From Solen grandis (lineage: Eukaryota > Mollusca > Bivalvia > Adapedonta > Solenidae), in NCBI GenBank assembly GCA_021229015.1, contig CM037795.1, forward strand, positions 19,301,166 through 19,365,165: a stretch of 64,000 nucleotides of DNA, given 5' to 3'. Each line of letters opens with the position of its first letter. Position 1 is the first letter of the stretch. This document shows, piece by piece, positions 1-11,535 of this stretch. The notes below the pieces were generated by a model that worked only from the letters and a program-made list of their open reading frames with translations, had not been told where the DNA came from and did no database searches. The translations under genes were made by a program, and so were the position numbers.

Positions 1-94
1 TATACAAGGCCCTCCCCCTATTCTCGTGAGGTATAAAAACCCTAATTTATAATACAAAGATATATAAAAGAAGACATAAAGTTGAGCTTCTCAC
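1..94. other. Start of intron after septin core exon 7
   Basis: Begins with the GTGAGA donor read on the minus strand at 94. No coding sequence is seen. The receiving exon lies outside the window. Confidence 0.8.
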
Positions 95-240
95 ATAAGC
101 ATGGTCCTCAGCTTGATGAAATCACAGTGATCTGGGTTCTCCACCTCCACCACGCCCCAGGGGTACATCCGACCTCTGACCTTCTTTCCCTTGACCTCAA
201 TAATGGTGTTGGAACCCACGACAGCAAATGGCACTGCTTC
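95..240 (-). CDS. SEPTIN2: Septin core exon 7: septin unique element
   Basis: Begins after a CAG acceptor (243-241) in phase 0 with [11 protein letters not shown], the conserved strand and GSN motif that closes the septin GTPase fold. It continues through [19 protein letters not shown], the start of the septin unique element, then [12 protein letters not shown]. It ends with two bases of an unfinished codon (AT) before a GTGAGA donor at 94-89, so 48 full codons. Family proteins continue with a THMQDL-type helix, which must lie left of position 1. The tryptophan and the GR-YPWG block are typical of SEPT2-group members and take part in filament interfaces. Confidence 0.95.
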
Positions 241-807
241 CTGTATGTATGTAAGTATCAACATTCTTATAGATGGTATTGCCTTATAAACAAAAACAAT
301 GATTCATCGATTATGCTACCCCCTAACCCCCCTTAAAAATATTTTTATTAAATACTTATTTTGTTAATTGGTGCATTTGATGTGACGTTGATCACTGCTG
401 CTGTTCTGATGCAATCATGAATAATCATACTTATAAATTGATATAAATATGACTTTTATTCAGAAACAGGCAAAATATAATCAAGCAGCATTCCAATACT
501 TTAATGCATTTGGGCCAAATGAACTGTAGGTAAAGTTATACAAATTAGTTCTCCTATTTGATGTATTTTTTATGTATCTTATGGTACCAGTATTTTAGTC
601 ATTTGGAAACTAGAGACAGATGACAACTTGAGACAGATGAATTACTTCCTCACAGCTGAAAATAAGTGGCAGAATGTCACGTAAGTCATAGTGTTTGTAC
701 ATCAGGACAACTTGTCCTTGGACATATTAAATAATAAAAGCAAAGCAGAACCCAATGTAGTTTAGATTGCTTTTTTTTCAATATGTATAGACACTAACAA
801 ACTGTAC
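241..807. other. Septin intron between core exons 6 and 7
   Basis: 567 bases, AT-rich, GT-AG on the minus strand. Positions 590-650 hold a short worn piece resembling the end of the 'TTTGGAGA...CTTGAGACAG' SINE family. Nothing else is recognised. Confidence 0.8.
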
Positions 808-909
808 CTTTAATTGTCTGCACTGTTCTCTGTAATCTTCATCCTCATCTTCATCACAGTCTGGTAGGGGGTATAGACTGATTCCATACTGTTCTATCTG
901 CATCATTAT
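808..909 (-). CDS. SEPTIN2: Septin core exon 6: acidic DEDED segment
   Basis: 34 codons, phase 0 at both ends. The acceptor is TTGGTACAG and the donor GTACAG. It reads IMMQIEQYGISLYPLPDCDE, then an acidic run, then EDYREQCRQLK. This is the septin segment between the AKAD guanine-specificity loop and the final GTPase strand: the helix, then the 'I-x-Y-x-L-P-D-x-D-x-DEDED' stretch typical of SEPT2, 4 and 5-type septins. It joins exon 7 to give QLK-EAVPFAV, as in Drosophila Sep1. Nothing is missing. Confidence 0.95.
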
Positions 910-1843
910 CTGTACCAAGAAAAAGCATAAAAAAAGTAGACACAGTCCGATAAAAAATGTACATCACATTCCAATCTCTAACACAGTGATCTCCCCTTGC
1001 AAGTGAGAGAATATCTGTCAAAATGTAAGTTAAGCAAGAGCATTATAACTGATATATGAGATTTTTTGAGAAATAAATGTTATACTTTTTTATCTAATAC
1101 TTTATCATATGTATGATATTAAAATATTCTGGAAAAAAGAAGAAAGAGGGGTTTATGTTATAATGTTGGAGTCATTTTGACTATTTATTTTTTAAACATC
1201 CCATGATTTGCATGGTGGATGAAGTGATGACTGAAATCAAAGTAAACCACTGGGTGGAGTTGGGTAACAATCTTGCAGTGTAGACTGGTTCTACATTGCT
1301 CTATCTACAGTATATCTGTACACAAGAAAAAAACAAAGACACAGTCTGAGGCAGTCTGGCATGATAAGGCACGCATCTGAATTTAAATTCCTGCTTCATA
1401 TAACAATGCCAGTATTCTTACAACATCTTTGTATTTTCATTACATTTAAATAGGAACAAGCCTTTTCAAGTGAGTGTTTGTATATCAAGGGCAGACCACA
1501 GAACTATTTTAAGTGAATATAAAGAGAGATGCCAGGAACAAGTCTGCAGTCAGCCCACAATATCAACATCTGAGAATTGTTATACTGTTACAGTGTAAAT
1601 AAATTATTTTTCAACATTAAATTTTCATGTATCTTTACCTAACAAAATTTCATGAATATGTATATTTGTATTCCAGAGAACAAAAAGTCTACTACACGAA
1701 TGCTTTCTGGGGGATGCATATTCGATGAAAAACCTTTTATGAAAGTGACGAAAATAATTTGCTCATGAAAATAAATTTAGGACTGAATGAGACACTGTTC
1801 TATCTCATTCTATAAGCACTTAGGACAGTTTCGCATTCAGCCC

Positions 1844-2086
1844 TTAACCCTTTCCCTCATAGATGAAACCATGAAAAGACCTATGCGAACAGCATAAAAC
1901 CAGATCAGCCTGCAAGTAATCTCGCAGGCTGATCAGGTTTTATGCTGTTCGCTGCTCCTCAGTGGTCTGGAAATGAGAACTTTATAATTAAATTTGGTAA
2001 GGTTTAACTGTGGTTTTCTGCAGATCAGGCTTTATGTGGTAACTATTGAGTGCGTCAAAATAAGTCTATATGAGGGAAAGGGTTAA
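1844..2086 (+). mobile_element. MITE-A (TTAA-flanked hairpin element)
   Basis: 243 bases from TTAA to TTAA. Terminal inverted repeats are TTAACCCTTTCCCTCATA and its complement. A long internal hairpin (arms of about 30 bases, starting GCGAACAGCATAAAACC) sits off-centre. TTAA ends with CCC/GGG just inside are those of piggyBac-type transposons (family knowledge), so this is probably a non-autonomous piggyBac-like MITE. No transposase. Confidence 0.85.
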
Positions 2087-2203
2087 AATGGATTTTACAC
2101 TATCATAACATTATACAGAAAAATTTAGGATGAACATTCACTTGTTTGTTTGTTAAATGCAAAGTCCATGGGATAGGATTTCCTTACTAATAGTAACAAG
2201 GGT

Positions 2204-2311
2204 ATTCTTTAGAACACCTTCTGAAGTGAGATGGAAAAATGTGACGGACAAAGTTGACAGACAAGGGAGAAGTGATCCCTATGATCTGCTGTAATAGAGG
2301 TGACACAAAAA
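2204..2311. mobile_element. MITE-B copy (GTGTCACCTGCTGA family)
   Basis: About 108 bases. The family begins near '(A)CACATGTGTCACCTGCTGA', has an AGTGATCCCT core and ends 'CAGCAGGTGACACAAAAA', so the ends form an inverted repeat around TCACCTGCTG. This copy is diverged. Confidence 0.6.
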
Positions 2312-2350
2312 GAAGACGGACAAAGTTGAGTGAGAAGAGTCTGAGTTTAC

Positions 2351-2468
2351 CTTCTTTTTCAAGTTGAGGACCTCTTTCTTTGTTAAGGTATCAGCTTTGG
2401 CAATAACTGGGACTATGTTGACTTTGTGGTGGACTGCCTTCATGAAGGCGATATCTAGTGGACGCATT
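2351..2468 (-). CDS. SEPTIN2: Septin core exon 5: AKAD (G4) exon
   Basis: 118 bases. The first base (A) completes the Gly codon begun in exon 4, then MRPLDIAFMKAVHHKVNIVP, VIAKADTLTKKEVLNLKKK and a GTAAAC donor. VIAKADTLT holds the G4 motif AKAD, which gives guanine specificity in septins (replacing NKxD of Ras). The acceptor is TGTTTGTTTCAG. The Met after the shared Gly takes the place of the Leu seen in most relatives (GLKPLD or GLRPLD), a mild difference. Confidence 0.95.
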
Positions 2469-2999
2469 CTGAAACAAACATAAATTTCCTGATGCATCTT
2501 GTGAATTCCTCAATGGACAGACCAAAGTTGATCCTAATACCCTATATACCTATACCAAGGTCTTGGCATAGTACTGTGGTAACTGATTCTTTATTCATAC
2601 AGTGTTACCATTGTTTTGCACTAAACACTCAATACCACAAACTTTGTTGGCAGCACATTTAATAAACTGTGTTATACCACATTATTTTTAAAACCGGCAA
2701 TGTGAGTTTTGATACACTTCCCATTTAAATATTAATAATAATAATAATATCCCCAAAAATAAAAACACACATTATAATTAAAAGATTGAAATATAGAACA
2801 GCCTCCTTAAATTGCACCTCTAAGCAACGGCTACCTCTTAGCAACAACACTTTCATCCCTCCACTAGTTTAACCTGGACACCAGTCAATATCTCTGTACA
2901 GCAACACCTCTCAGCAGCAACACCTTTCTGGGATTCCAGCAGGTATATGAAAATTAGCACACCAATGAGTGACCCTCTGTTGATAGTTGGCACACTTAC
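2469..2999. other. Septin intron between core exons 4 and 5
   Basis: 531 bases, with a short (ATA)n run at about 2730-2748. No other feature is recognised. Confidence 0.8.
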
Positions 3000-3134
3000 C
3001 CATGCCCTGAGGGGTTGATGAAGTAAAAGCAGCAGTGTACACGATTGTCTATGATGTGTCGACGGTTGAGCCCGCTCTCGTCATTGAGATATCGCTCAAA
3101 CTGATCGTCTATGTACTGGATTATAGGCTTGAAA
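3000..3134 (-). CDS. SEPTIN2: Septin core exon 4: [17 protein letters not shown] exon
   Basis: 135 bases. T completes a Cys codon begun in exon 3, then [40 protein letters not shown] and PSGHG. It ends GG before a GTAAGT donor. ESGLNR and the [14 protein letters not shown] block are septin signatures: switch II with the following helix, and the central strand. Relatives usually have ISPFGHG, whereas this exon reads INPSGHG, so two residues in the loop before GHG differ. The acceptor is TTTTTTTGCAG. Confidence 0.95.
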
Positions 3135-3527
3135 CTGCAAAAAAAGCATTAAAAGTTAAAAAATATCTATATATAACCCTTAACCTCACGAATACTTGTA
3201 AGTCTGAGGAGGGATTTTCAGAGTTTGATGTATTTTCCCAGAGAAAAAGACGGATACAGACGGAAAATGCTCTGTTTTCCGAACCGTCTGATTATCCAAG
3301 CATTTCTATTACCCCGCACCAGTCCATGGAGTATTGCATTTTACTGTACATGCAAATCATCCCAACACAAATCCCATGAAAAAGGTTAACCAGTCATATT
3401 TTGTGCTGTCCACAGAATAAGTGTATTGATATCTTGGAGACAACTTGCAGGCTGATTCTGCTTTTACCTCACAAATATTCATATACAAATTTAGAGTATC
3501 AAGGCCACTGTTACATCATTGTAGGCC

Positions 3528-3627
3528 NNNNNNNNNNNNNNNNNNNNNNNNNNNNNNNNNNNNNNNNNNNNNNNNNNNNNNNNNNNNNNNNNNNNNNNNN
3601 NNNNNNNNNNNNNNNNNNNNNNNNNNN
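3528..3627. other. Assembly gap (100 N)
   Basis: Exactly 100 N, the usual placeholder for a gap of unknown length, inside a septin intron. Reading frames crossing it are not real. Confidence 0.99.
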
Positions 3628-4119
3628 TTTCATTCCTGTATTTTTTTATCTAGATGACCATCTGACCAAGTAAATACAGTCACATGAGTACTTGACTGAA
3701 TCCAATTATAGAAGCTCCACTTCAAGGACATATTTTAATATCTTCCTTGTCATCTGGGACTTCAGCAACCATCGGTCTTCCAATAATTTCCTTCATTATA
3801 GCTGTTTATTATAATGATTAATCACAACTGGGAACAAGATATCTATGAGTGTTAATGTGATACTTGAGACAAGCATACATGAGGGAAACTGGAAGGTTTT
3901 TGAAGCATAGTTAACAGCTGAATTTCATTTTTGTCTTTTTTTCCCCCTTTTTTTGGAAGTATGATTCTGAGTTCTGTTTTTGCCCAATTCTTTCTTATTC
4001 TATGACAGTCATACAGTATATATATAGCATTATTTAGGAGAAGGTCATTTCTTATGTTTTTATGTTGCTAGAAAATGTGGCATGGCAATCAAAAACAGCA
4101 AATTTAGAAAAATATATGT

Positions 4120-4361
4120 TTAACCCTTTCCCTCATAGAGGATACCATGAAAATACCTATGCGAACAGCATAAAACCAGATCAGCCTGCGAGTAACTCGC
4201 AGGCTGATCAGGTTTTATGCTGTTCGTTGCTCCTCAGTGGTCTGATAATGAGGATTTTACAATTAAATTTGGTAAGGATTGAGTTTGGCTTTCTGCAGAT
4301 CAGGCTTTATGTGGTACCTACTGAGTGCGTCAAAATGAGTCTATATGAGGGAAAGCGTTAA
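4120..4361 (+). mobile_element. MITE-A copy
   Basis: Full-length 242-base copy with intact hairpin. The right inverted repeat has one change (GAAAGCGTTAA). It causes the open frame over 4062-4361. Confidence 0.85.
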
Positions 4362-4450
4362 ACTTGCAACATAGTAAATTTGATCAAACTTTAACCTGCC
4401 CATCTTGGCCTTAGGACACTATCAACTATTTTTAAGATAAAACTATTTAC

Positions 4451-4574
4451 CAATCTACAGAGTTGAGGGAGTCTCCGAACCCTGGTGTGTCGACCACTGT
4501 GAGCCTCAGTTTCACACCCCGCTCTTCAATCTCCACTGTGGAGGCATCAATCTTGACCGTTTGCTGAATCTTCT
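4451..4574 (-). CDS. SEPTIN2: Septin core exon 3: DTPG (G3, switch II) exon
   Basis: 124 bases: AG completes a Glu codon, 40 full codons follow, and TG starts the Cys shared with exon 4. It reads [20 protein letters not shown], then [29 protein letters not shown] is the G3/switch II motif that contacts Mg2+ and the gamma-phosphate. [19 protein letters not shown] is nearly invariant across SEPT2-type septins. The acceptor is CCCTCCACAG and the donor GTAAAT. Confidence 0.95.
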
Positions 4575-4680
4575 CTGTGGAGGGAAAAATGGTTCAAATG
4601 TTATATATAGTAACAGGGCCTATGACTGCTATTTTCGTCCCTTCATTTAGTATTAATTCCTCTACTTAATTACATTTTTC

Positions 4681-4912
4681 AACCCTTTCCTTATACAGAC
4701 ATGTTCTGGAGCCATAGGAATTTGGAGCCATAAGAAACAGAGCAGACCCATACCAGATAGCTCCTCTGATCAGGGTCTCCTCAGTGTTTGCTCATACAAC
4801 ATTGTAGCTCAAGTTCTACGATCGGCACAGAAAATTCATTTTTTCATGCACCATTTAATGTTCAGTATTTTAATATTCATCAAGTCATATATTTGATATG
4901 AATATTTATGAG
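4681..4912 (-). mobile_element. MITE-C copy (ATGAATATTCATG family)
   Basis: Starts AACCCTTTCCTTATA and contains GATCAGGGTCTCCTC, TTTGCTCATACAA and a TAATATTCATCAAGTCATA end. It is a diverged member in reverse orientation. Confidence 0.6.
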
Positions 4913-5374
4913 CAGGCCTTTTTTTAAGATGAAGGGGAAGGGCCTTAATACTGAAGTTTTGGGAAAAAGAAATCCTGGAGTAAATAGAAAATTTGGGGAA
5001 ACTTCATGAATTAGAAGAAAGACACCTGTGAAGGGCCCCTGATAAAGAAGGGAGAAAAAAGCCCTAATGTGGTAAAGTGTTAATGTTAAAATGGTATATC
5101 TCTCATTCATTTGGGCTGCATTTGGGCTTCGAAAATATGAACACTTTCGAAATTAAAAAATGCACATGACATCTGCCATGCAATATTCAGTTTTTTAGAT
5201 GAAACAAAATATATTCCGGAAGGCAAAAATGCATTCAAATAAATGAAAGCCTGAGTGCACACTTTCCTTTGCAGCTGAGTATTTATGTTAAACATAAGTT
5301 CCCCCTTAATTTTTTACCTGACAGTTAAGCTATAAAAACACGAATCATAATAAAAGTAATTCTCAGCCTGAAAT

Positions 5375-5565
5375 AGTAATACAATTAACCTGTATTAGTG
5401 GCCACCTGCACTTAGCAGTCAATCTGTATTTGAAGGTCAATTTTGAGATTATCAAACTAGCATTTTGGTGTATATGTAAAATTCATTTAGGGGTCACCTT
5501 TGTTAAACGGTCACTTAAATTCTCTTGTTCCCTTGACTGATTGCTTTAGACAGGTTTGACTGTAT
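5375..5565. repeat. Dispersed repeat D copy
   Basis: Shares with 39322-39500 the series TGTATTAG-GG-CACCTG, AGCAGTCAA-CTG, AGGGGTCACCTTTGTTAA, and TTCCCTTGACTGA--GCTT ending in CAGGTTTGAC. Type unknown. Confidence 0.6.
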
Positions 5566-5667
5566 ATTGTTATTCTTTAATTTCAAAATTACTGTTGGCA
5601 GCATACACTGTAAAACCTAATCAGACTGTAAGAAATTAACAGGATAAACAGGTTCTTATTGATTCCA

Positions 5668-5870
5668 TAACCTCATGAATATTCATACACAAATTCATTG
5701 CCTGATGAATATTAATTTACTGAAACTTAAATAGTACATGATACAATGTAGAATCTGAGCTATAATACTGCATGAGCAAACAGAGGTGACCCAGATCAGA
5801 CCGCTCATGGAAGGATCATGATCTGAATCTGCCTTGTCAGAATTCATATATATAAGGCTATGGGTTAATC
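5668..5870 (+). mobile_element. MITE-C copy
   Basis: CCTCATGAATATTCATACACA at the left, GAGCAAACAGAGGTGACCCAG in the middle and GGCTATGGGTTAA at the right. Confidence 0.65.
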
Positions 5871-7446
5871 ATCTAAGACATGCTTATCCCTTTATCCCAT
5901 GAATTTTCATGCAGAAATTCATGACTTGACACAACATGCATTTATCCTCTGTGATAGTTTCTGTATTGGACCAGTACTTTGTCACTGGTATTATGGAGAC
6001 AAACACAGACAACCCCGACCGGATTGAAAACAGATAAAACTATAAATGCCCAGATAACTGATAACTATGCACTACATACATGTGGATCTATATGGCTTTA
6101 CATCTGACATACACCAAAATGTTTTTAACATGGAGTCAAGTGATAGGAAGGAAAGCATGATTAATAGAAGCTCAGATTTTTTTATCGGATGGTATTAACA
6201 CAGAAGGCCAATTAGCCTGTACAGGACTGGGAACATGTGAGGAGGAAGTTATTATGAGTCACAGTACTCTGGAGGTCAGGAAGTGTCAAACCACAGGTTC
6301 CACAACCCACCACTGCTGATCTTGTGTCCTCTATAGAAACATGACCACAATGGGCATCTCAAGAAATTTAAGTTCAGGAAATTAAATTATGATGATGATG
6401 ATGACTGGAGATAAAACAGTGATTATAACAATGACAATAGCGGTGTTGATGATAACAACATCATGATGAAGATGAGGAAATTAGATAGTCCGTCAGATTC
6501 AGCAGAAAATATCCATTTACTAACAAATCATATCACAAGCATGTGACCTTGACATTTAAGCTAACTATTGAGTTGAAAATGTGACACAGTATAAAAATTC
6601 AATACACACTTGACCCAATTAATTCAAACAATACATGCATCTCAATACACAACATATACTTTTGTAGTTTTAGTGTCTCATAAGAAATAATTAGTTTTCC
6701 AAATTCAAAGTTTATCTCCACATGAAGACAAATTAGATGACTGTTTTATATCAAAACATGATTATCAGTTTCTGAAGGTGAACTATGAAATAAACTAAAA
6801 ATTTGTTTTCATAGAAAACTGAAGTCTCCCCACAACCCCCACCCCTCACACACCCAATACAAGCCAGAGTTGTGGACACTTCCTTACATCAAGTTCTTTT
6901 CATAAATTAAATTTCACTTCAATAGCATAATAAAAGAGAAATTATCTCCCGGACAAAATGTGTGACAGACAGACAACTCTCACAAAAACAATATGTCAAC
7001 CCCATATAATCTTGATAGGATTAACTTGATCATTCTGAAAACAGACTGGTTCCACAAATAATAATAAAAAGTTTCAGACTGACTGTGATCACACAAGGGA
7101 ACCAGTCTCCTGTCCTGTGCCCTGTCCTTTCTTGTGTGAAATATTGATTTCTCAGCTAAACAATATCCTGTCATGCTGGTCAAGGGATGGCTGTTTCATC
7201 AAATAAATAAGTTTCCATGGCAACATTGTAAGGAAGCTTTTTTTGATAGTGGGTCTCCACAAAATCTGGTTTCAAATCTTCAATCAGAGCCACATTCAGT
7301 GAAATCCATGTGTCTTCAACTTTCAAATTTTGCAACTAGGCAGTCTGCTTGACTCCACCATATCAACAGATTTTAAAAAGGGTTTAATACTAGGCGAAAC
7401 GAAAATCATTTCAGTTTTATGTTCATCCCCTGGGTTAGAATCTTAC

Positions 7447-7533
7447 CTTGTGCTGTGGGTATCTGCCTCTCTGGGTAAAGATCTGTGAGGAATAAACTGT
7501 TGACTAATGTAGACTTTCCCAGGCCAGACTCCC
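7447..7533 (-). CDS. SEPTIN2: Septin core exon 2: P-loop (G1) exon
   Basis: 87 bases. GG completes the first Gly of the P-loop (its G is the last base of exon 1), then [20 protein letters not shown] and ERQIPTAQ, ending with the G of the next Glu codon before [14 protein letters not shown] is the Walker A motif that binds the nucleotide phosphates, and FLTDLYPER leads into switch I. The intron cuts the P-loop in its first glycine codon. The acceptor is ATCTATTTTCAG. Confidence 0.96.
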
Positions 7534-7619
7534 CTGAAAATAGATTAGGACAATCACTGAATGTAACATTCACAAAAATAATTATAAATCTGATTTCAAT
7601 TTTGTCACACAACAACAGG

Positions 7620-7815
7620 TTTAGAGTTTGCCATCATTGTAACAGTATTTCAACAATAGAGAAATATCCAGCTAATTACAGGTGCAAAGTGGCACCTGGG
7701 TAGAACCGCTGTCCTACTGCAAACCAGCTGAAGGCTTCCTTACTTCCTTACAAGACATCCAGATGACCAGAATGGAACTCAAAATCTACAGTGGGTAGGG
7801 ATTCTATGATTAGCG
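7620..7815 (-). mobile_element. SINE family 3 copy, diverged
   Basis: Minus strand: CAGCTGGTTTGCAGTAGGAC and CCTGTAATTAGCTGGATATT are kept; the head is worn. Confidence 0.6.
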
Positions 7816-8817
7816 TGACACCTAGCCAGTTCAAAATGGCTATCAGTTAATACAATGCAAAAGCCAAAGCTTTAACAAAGAAATGCATGTGAACCTTGCT
7901 AATGCAATAGTTGCCTTTGTTAAACAAACTGCAGCTAACATCCAGGGCAGGGATGTGCACATTATTTATAACAACTTGGCCACAAAGGCCCCTAACACAA
8001 TGTTTTTTTGTTTTTTTTTGTTTTTTTTTTGCTTTTGAACACCTTACCTTGACAATTGCCAGTCAAAAACATAATATCAATTATCAATTAATGCAATTTG
8101 TAATGTCACATTAAAGGTTCTAGTGAATAGTTAACCATATAAAGGCTGATCAGACTTATCATTCCTCTTCAGACCAATCTGGTTTTATGCTGGTCAAACA
8201 ATTACTTTTCCAAATTACATTATTTGCCAAAATACATACAGCACAATTCCACCTAACCATGTACCGGTAACTTTTCATTAACTGAGGCTAAGAGATATAT
8301 TTTTTATTTCTCATGCACATGTATTATTTTTTGGTGGTTTTTTTATCACATATGAGACCATACTACAACAGCTAGTATCTGAAGAACAGTTATTGCCATG
8401 CCTGATTTCACAAGAATGTGCTACTACAAAATTATGTTACATGATAAATCTGCTGATGTTTCAGTTTCTTTAGTATGTATTTAAAAGAAATGTCAGAAAA
8501 TTTGCTTTAACAACAGGTATAACTTACAAAATAAATTAGGCATGGATTAGGTACATGTTTATGACTGTTATGTCAAAGATACAGGTAGGGTATTTTTCCC
8601 ACCAATGCAGGTACACATTGAGGCTGTGACAATGTAAAGATAGATGGAATGTAGAGTAATTATGTATGTATGTACACATATACATGGCTGTCAGGTTTAT
8701 GGCTGGGAATATGATGGGCCTTCAATCCATCATGTCCTCACCAAGGGCATCGAAACATTTTGGAGGGTGTCAATATCATTTTTATGCACACTGAGCAAAA
8801 TTAGGGAAAAATAACTT

Positions 8818-9125
8818 GATCATTTCATTGTGTAAGAAGTGAGAACTTTAAATTGTGAAAATGAAAAATACCAGTGAAAGATATACTAATCATTTCACTG
8901 TGTAAGGGGTGAGAAGTGTTGCCGTTTCTACTGTAAAAATGAAAAATACCATTGTGTAAGGTTTGAGAAATACTGTGCTTCAGCTGCGAAGGTGAACCAT
9001 ATTTATTTCACTGTAATAGGGTGAACAATATTTTTGATATCACTGTGAATGAATGAGAAATATCAGTGAAAGATAAACTAATCATTTCACTCTAAAACTG
9101 ATCATTTCACTCTGAAACAAGTTAA
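8818..9125. repeat. Degenerate tandem repeat
   Basis: Recurring ATCATTTCACTGTGTAAG, GTGAGAA and GAAAAATACCAGTGAAAGAT blocks in imperfect tandem units of about 70-75 bases. Confidence 0.6.
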
Positions 9126-11293
9126 GTTTTGACATGAGGAAATGCACCACATGGGGAAATTATTATATTTCATTGACTGTCACCTATTCCTGCATGCGTT
9201 ATATTTATGTATGTCACACTGAGAAATAGAAATCATTTTAACGTTAAAATGCTGATGATGCTGTCACAATGTAACCTTTAGGCACTCGCTGAAAGAATGG
9301 TTACAAACTAGAAAAAGAAAACCCAAATCACTGATGAATGTAACGAAATCAAGCTGTTCACTATCATCTATTTTTATCTTTCTAGTTTCACTTTTCTTCA
9401 ATTTATCCGAACGCAAGGATGCGTGAAACTCAACGTAACTTATCATTCCATGCATAAATACATGTATAGCATTTTTAAGACCAAACACCTTCAGAAAAAA
9501 ACCTTGTGTCAGAATATATGAGAAAATATGTTGCTAGCAGCAGCTGGTATGTTATACATGTACAATCATGTTACTGGTCTTTACAGGCAACACAAGAAAA
9601 TATTACACATAATGCAAGCTTACAGAAACATAGAGCAGTATTGCGCAATATCCAGACCCTGTTGTTATGGCAAATTAATCTAACCAACTCCTCTTACTCT
9701 CCATGTCTATGGTGTACTGAGTGTTGGAAAAACCTGATGTTTGAGATTTTAAGTGTTTTCAACCACAATATGCTTATTCTATCTGCTGAATTCTTACACA
9801 TTTGTCAGAAAACACCCAGACCGCAGACAGTACTGGAACTGAGAACGATGCAAACATGAATTGATTGTTACTATTTACTGAGAAATTTATCACTAAAACT
9901 ATTGTCTAACTCTAACATAATGAATCCAGCTTCACTTTATCTTAAGAGGGTGAAGAAGGTGATCTTTAGACTGGTGGCAGCCAGTCTTTTGTAGCAGCAT
10001 ATCAAATCAGGCATTGTTGATTTGCGTAATTAACACAGCCGATTTAAATGCACATTCAGTAGCGTATCAATGCAATGCTATTCACTAGTACTTGTTCATG
10101 ACCTCCTATGCAATTTATGAATGGAATCAGGGACATGACCCTCATTCCGGATCATTAGGAAACAAATCAAAGCACTTAAGGCACTGAGAAATTGCCAGCA
10201 GGGTTATCATGAAATAAAGAGCAATTTCAGCTGACTTACTAGTAACTAGAGTTGCAGGAAATCGTGTGGAGTTTTTGGCATTAAAAGACCATTTTTATAT
10301 GAATTCAACCCTGCTTAAATGTTGGAATTGGATATATAGCTATTTCATGTATATCCTGCCGTCAGTCTCTCAAGGCATTGAGAACTTTTGATTACTGAGC
10401 TTTAAGAGGTTGCTGATTGACATATAGCTCAACAGGAATTCACATTTATGGCTGTGAAAATTGGACATGGTTTAAACAGTTAACAATGACAGTGATGCAC
10501 ATCGAGTCAATAACTGAATCATCCGATGCACTTCTAGACAAGACTGAAATTGACAGAATAACGCAAGTGTGATCAATATATGAATCATGCACAACAACAG
10601 TTGTTAGTGATGGGTAGTTGTGTATAAGCAGGAAATATCCAACTGATAGATGTCTTTTACTTATATTCATCAATTGTTTGTTTGGATTTAACGTAACACC
10701 AAATGGCATTAGACAAGTGGCATGACACCACACCTTGTCACATTATCCTGACACTGGTCTAATCAGTCCTGGAACTACCCATATGTGCTGAGTACCATCT
10801 TTAATGACCTTGCTTTGCAGCAGCCAGGGATTGTCCCCATAATCTACTAGTTATAGGGTGAACACTCAAAAACCTTAGCTGTAGATCAGACTGGTTTTGT
10901 GTTTATTGAGTGCAAGCTGTGGATAGGATAGAGTGGAGATCACAGGCCTAGCCATACAGAATGTCCATCATATACTGGACCACCCATGACCCTGTTTATA
11001 AGTCTGTTTACATCTGACATCCTGTCCACTTGAAACACAGGGTATAAACAATTCCACCCTGAACTGATAGTAACAATAATAAAATGTTCACAGCAAAATC
11101 CCCATATCTCAGCACCATAGACCCAAAGTTGCAATACTTTACCTACCATCTGCAGATCTCACACAATGAGTACAGGATCATCTGGCATTACCTGACCATC
11201 TCCCACCCTTACAATGCTGGTTAGCACTTGACCATATATTAATCTCATCTCCACTTTCACATCTTACTCTTTCTGGCACTATCATGGCCTTCC

Positions 11294-11535
11294 TTAACTC
11301 TTTCCCTCACATAGACTCATTTTGACGCCCTCAATAGGTATCACATAAAGCCTGATCTGCAGAAAACCACAGTTAAACCTTACCAAATTTAATTACAAAA
11401 CCCATATTTCCAGACCACTGAGGAGCAGCGAACAGCATAAAACCCGATCAGCCTGCAAGTTACTCGCAGGCTGATCTGGTTTTATGCTGATCGCGTAGGT
11501 CTTTTCATGGTGTCCTCTATGAGGGAAAGGGTTTA
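11294..11535 (-). mobile_element. MITE-A copy (first of a tandem pair)
   Basis: 242 bases, opposite orientation to the 1844 copy. Its right end TTTA (11532-11535, a one-base variant of TTAA) is also the left end of the next copy. Confidence 0.85.

Larger units (their letters stand above)
910..2350. other. Septin intron between core exons 5 and 6
   Basis: 1,441 bases. It contains MITE-A at 1844-2086 and MITE-B at 2204-2311. I see nothing recognisable in 910-1843. Positions 1255-1340 partly echo the exon 6 start (a 'tagactg-ttctacattg-tctat' stretch followed by 'tctgtacacaag'), which could be a decayed duplication of the exon edge. Confidence 0.75.
3135..4450. other. Septin intron between core exons 3 and 4
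   Basis: Contains the 100-N gap at 3528-3627 and MITE-A at 4120-4361. The true intron length is unknown because of the gap. No coding signal is seen. Confidence 0.8.
4575..7446. other. Septin intron between core exons 2 and 3
   Basis: 2,872 bases, with MITE-C copies at about 4681-4912 and 5668-5870 and a MITE-D copy at about 5375-5565. A GAT-rich stretch lies at 6390-6475. Nothing is recognised in 5880-6380 or 6480-7446. Confidence 0.75.

Noticed and set aside
3401..3673. Open frames across the N run (also 53603-53785)
   Set aside because: They exist only because N codons are not stops.
4062..4361. Frames sharing FNPFPHRG-x-HEKTYANSIKPD (also 27219-27578 and 14436-14681)
   Set aside because: The same peptide recurs because all are translations of MITE-A copies.
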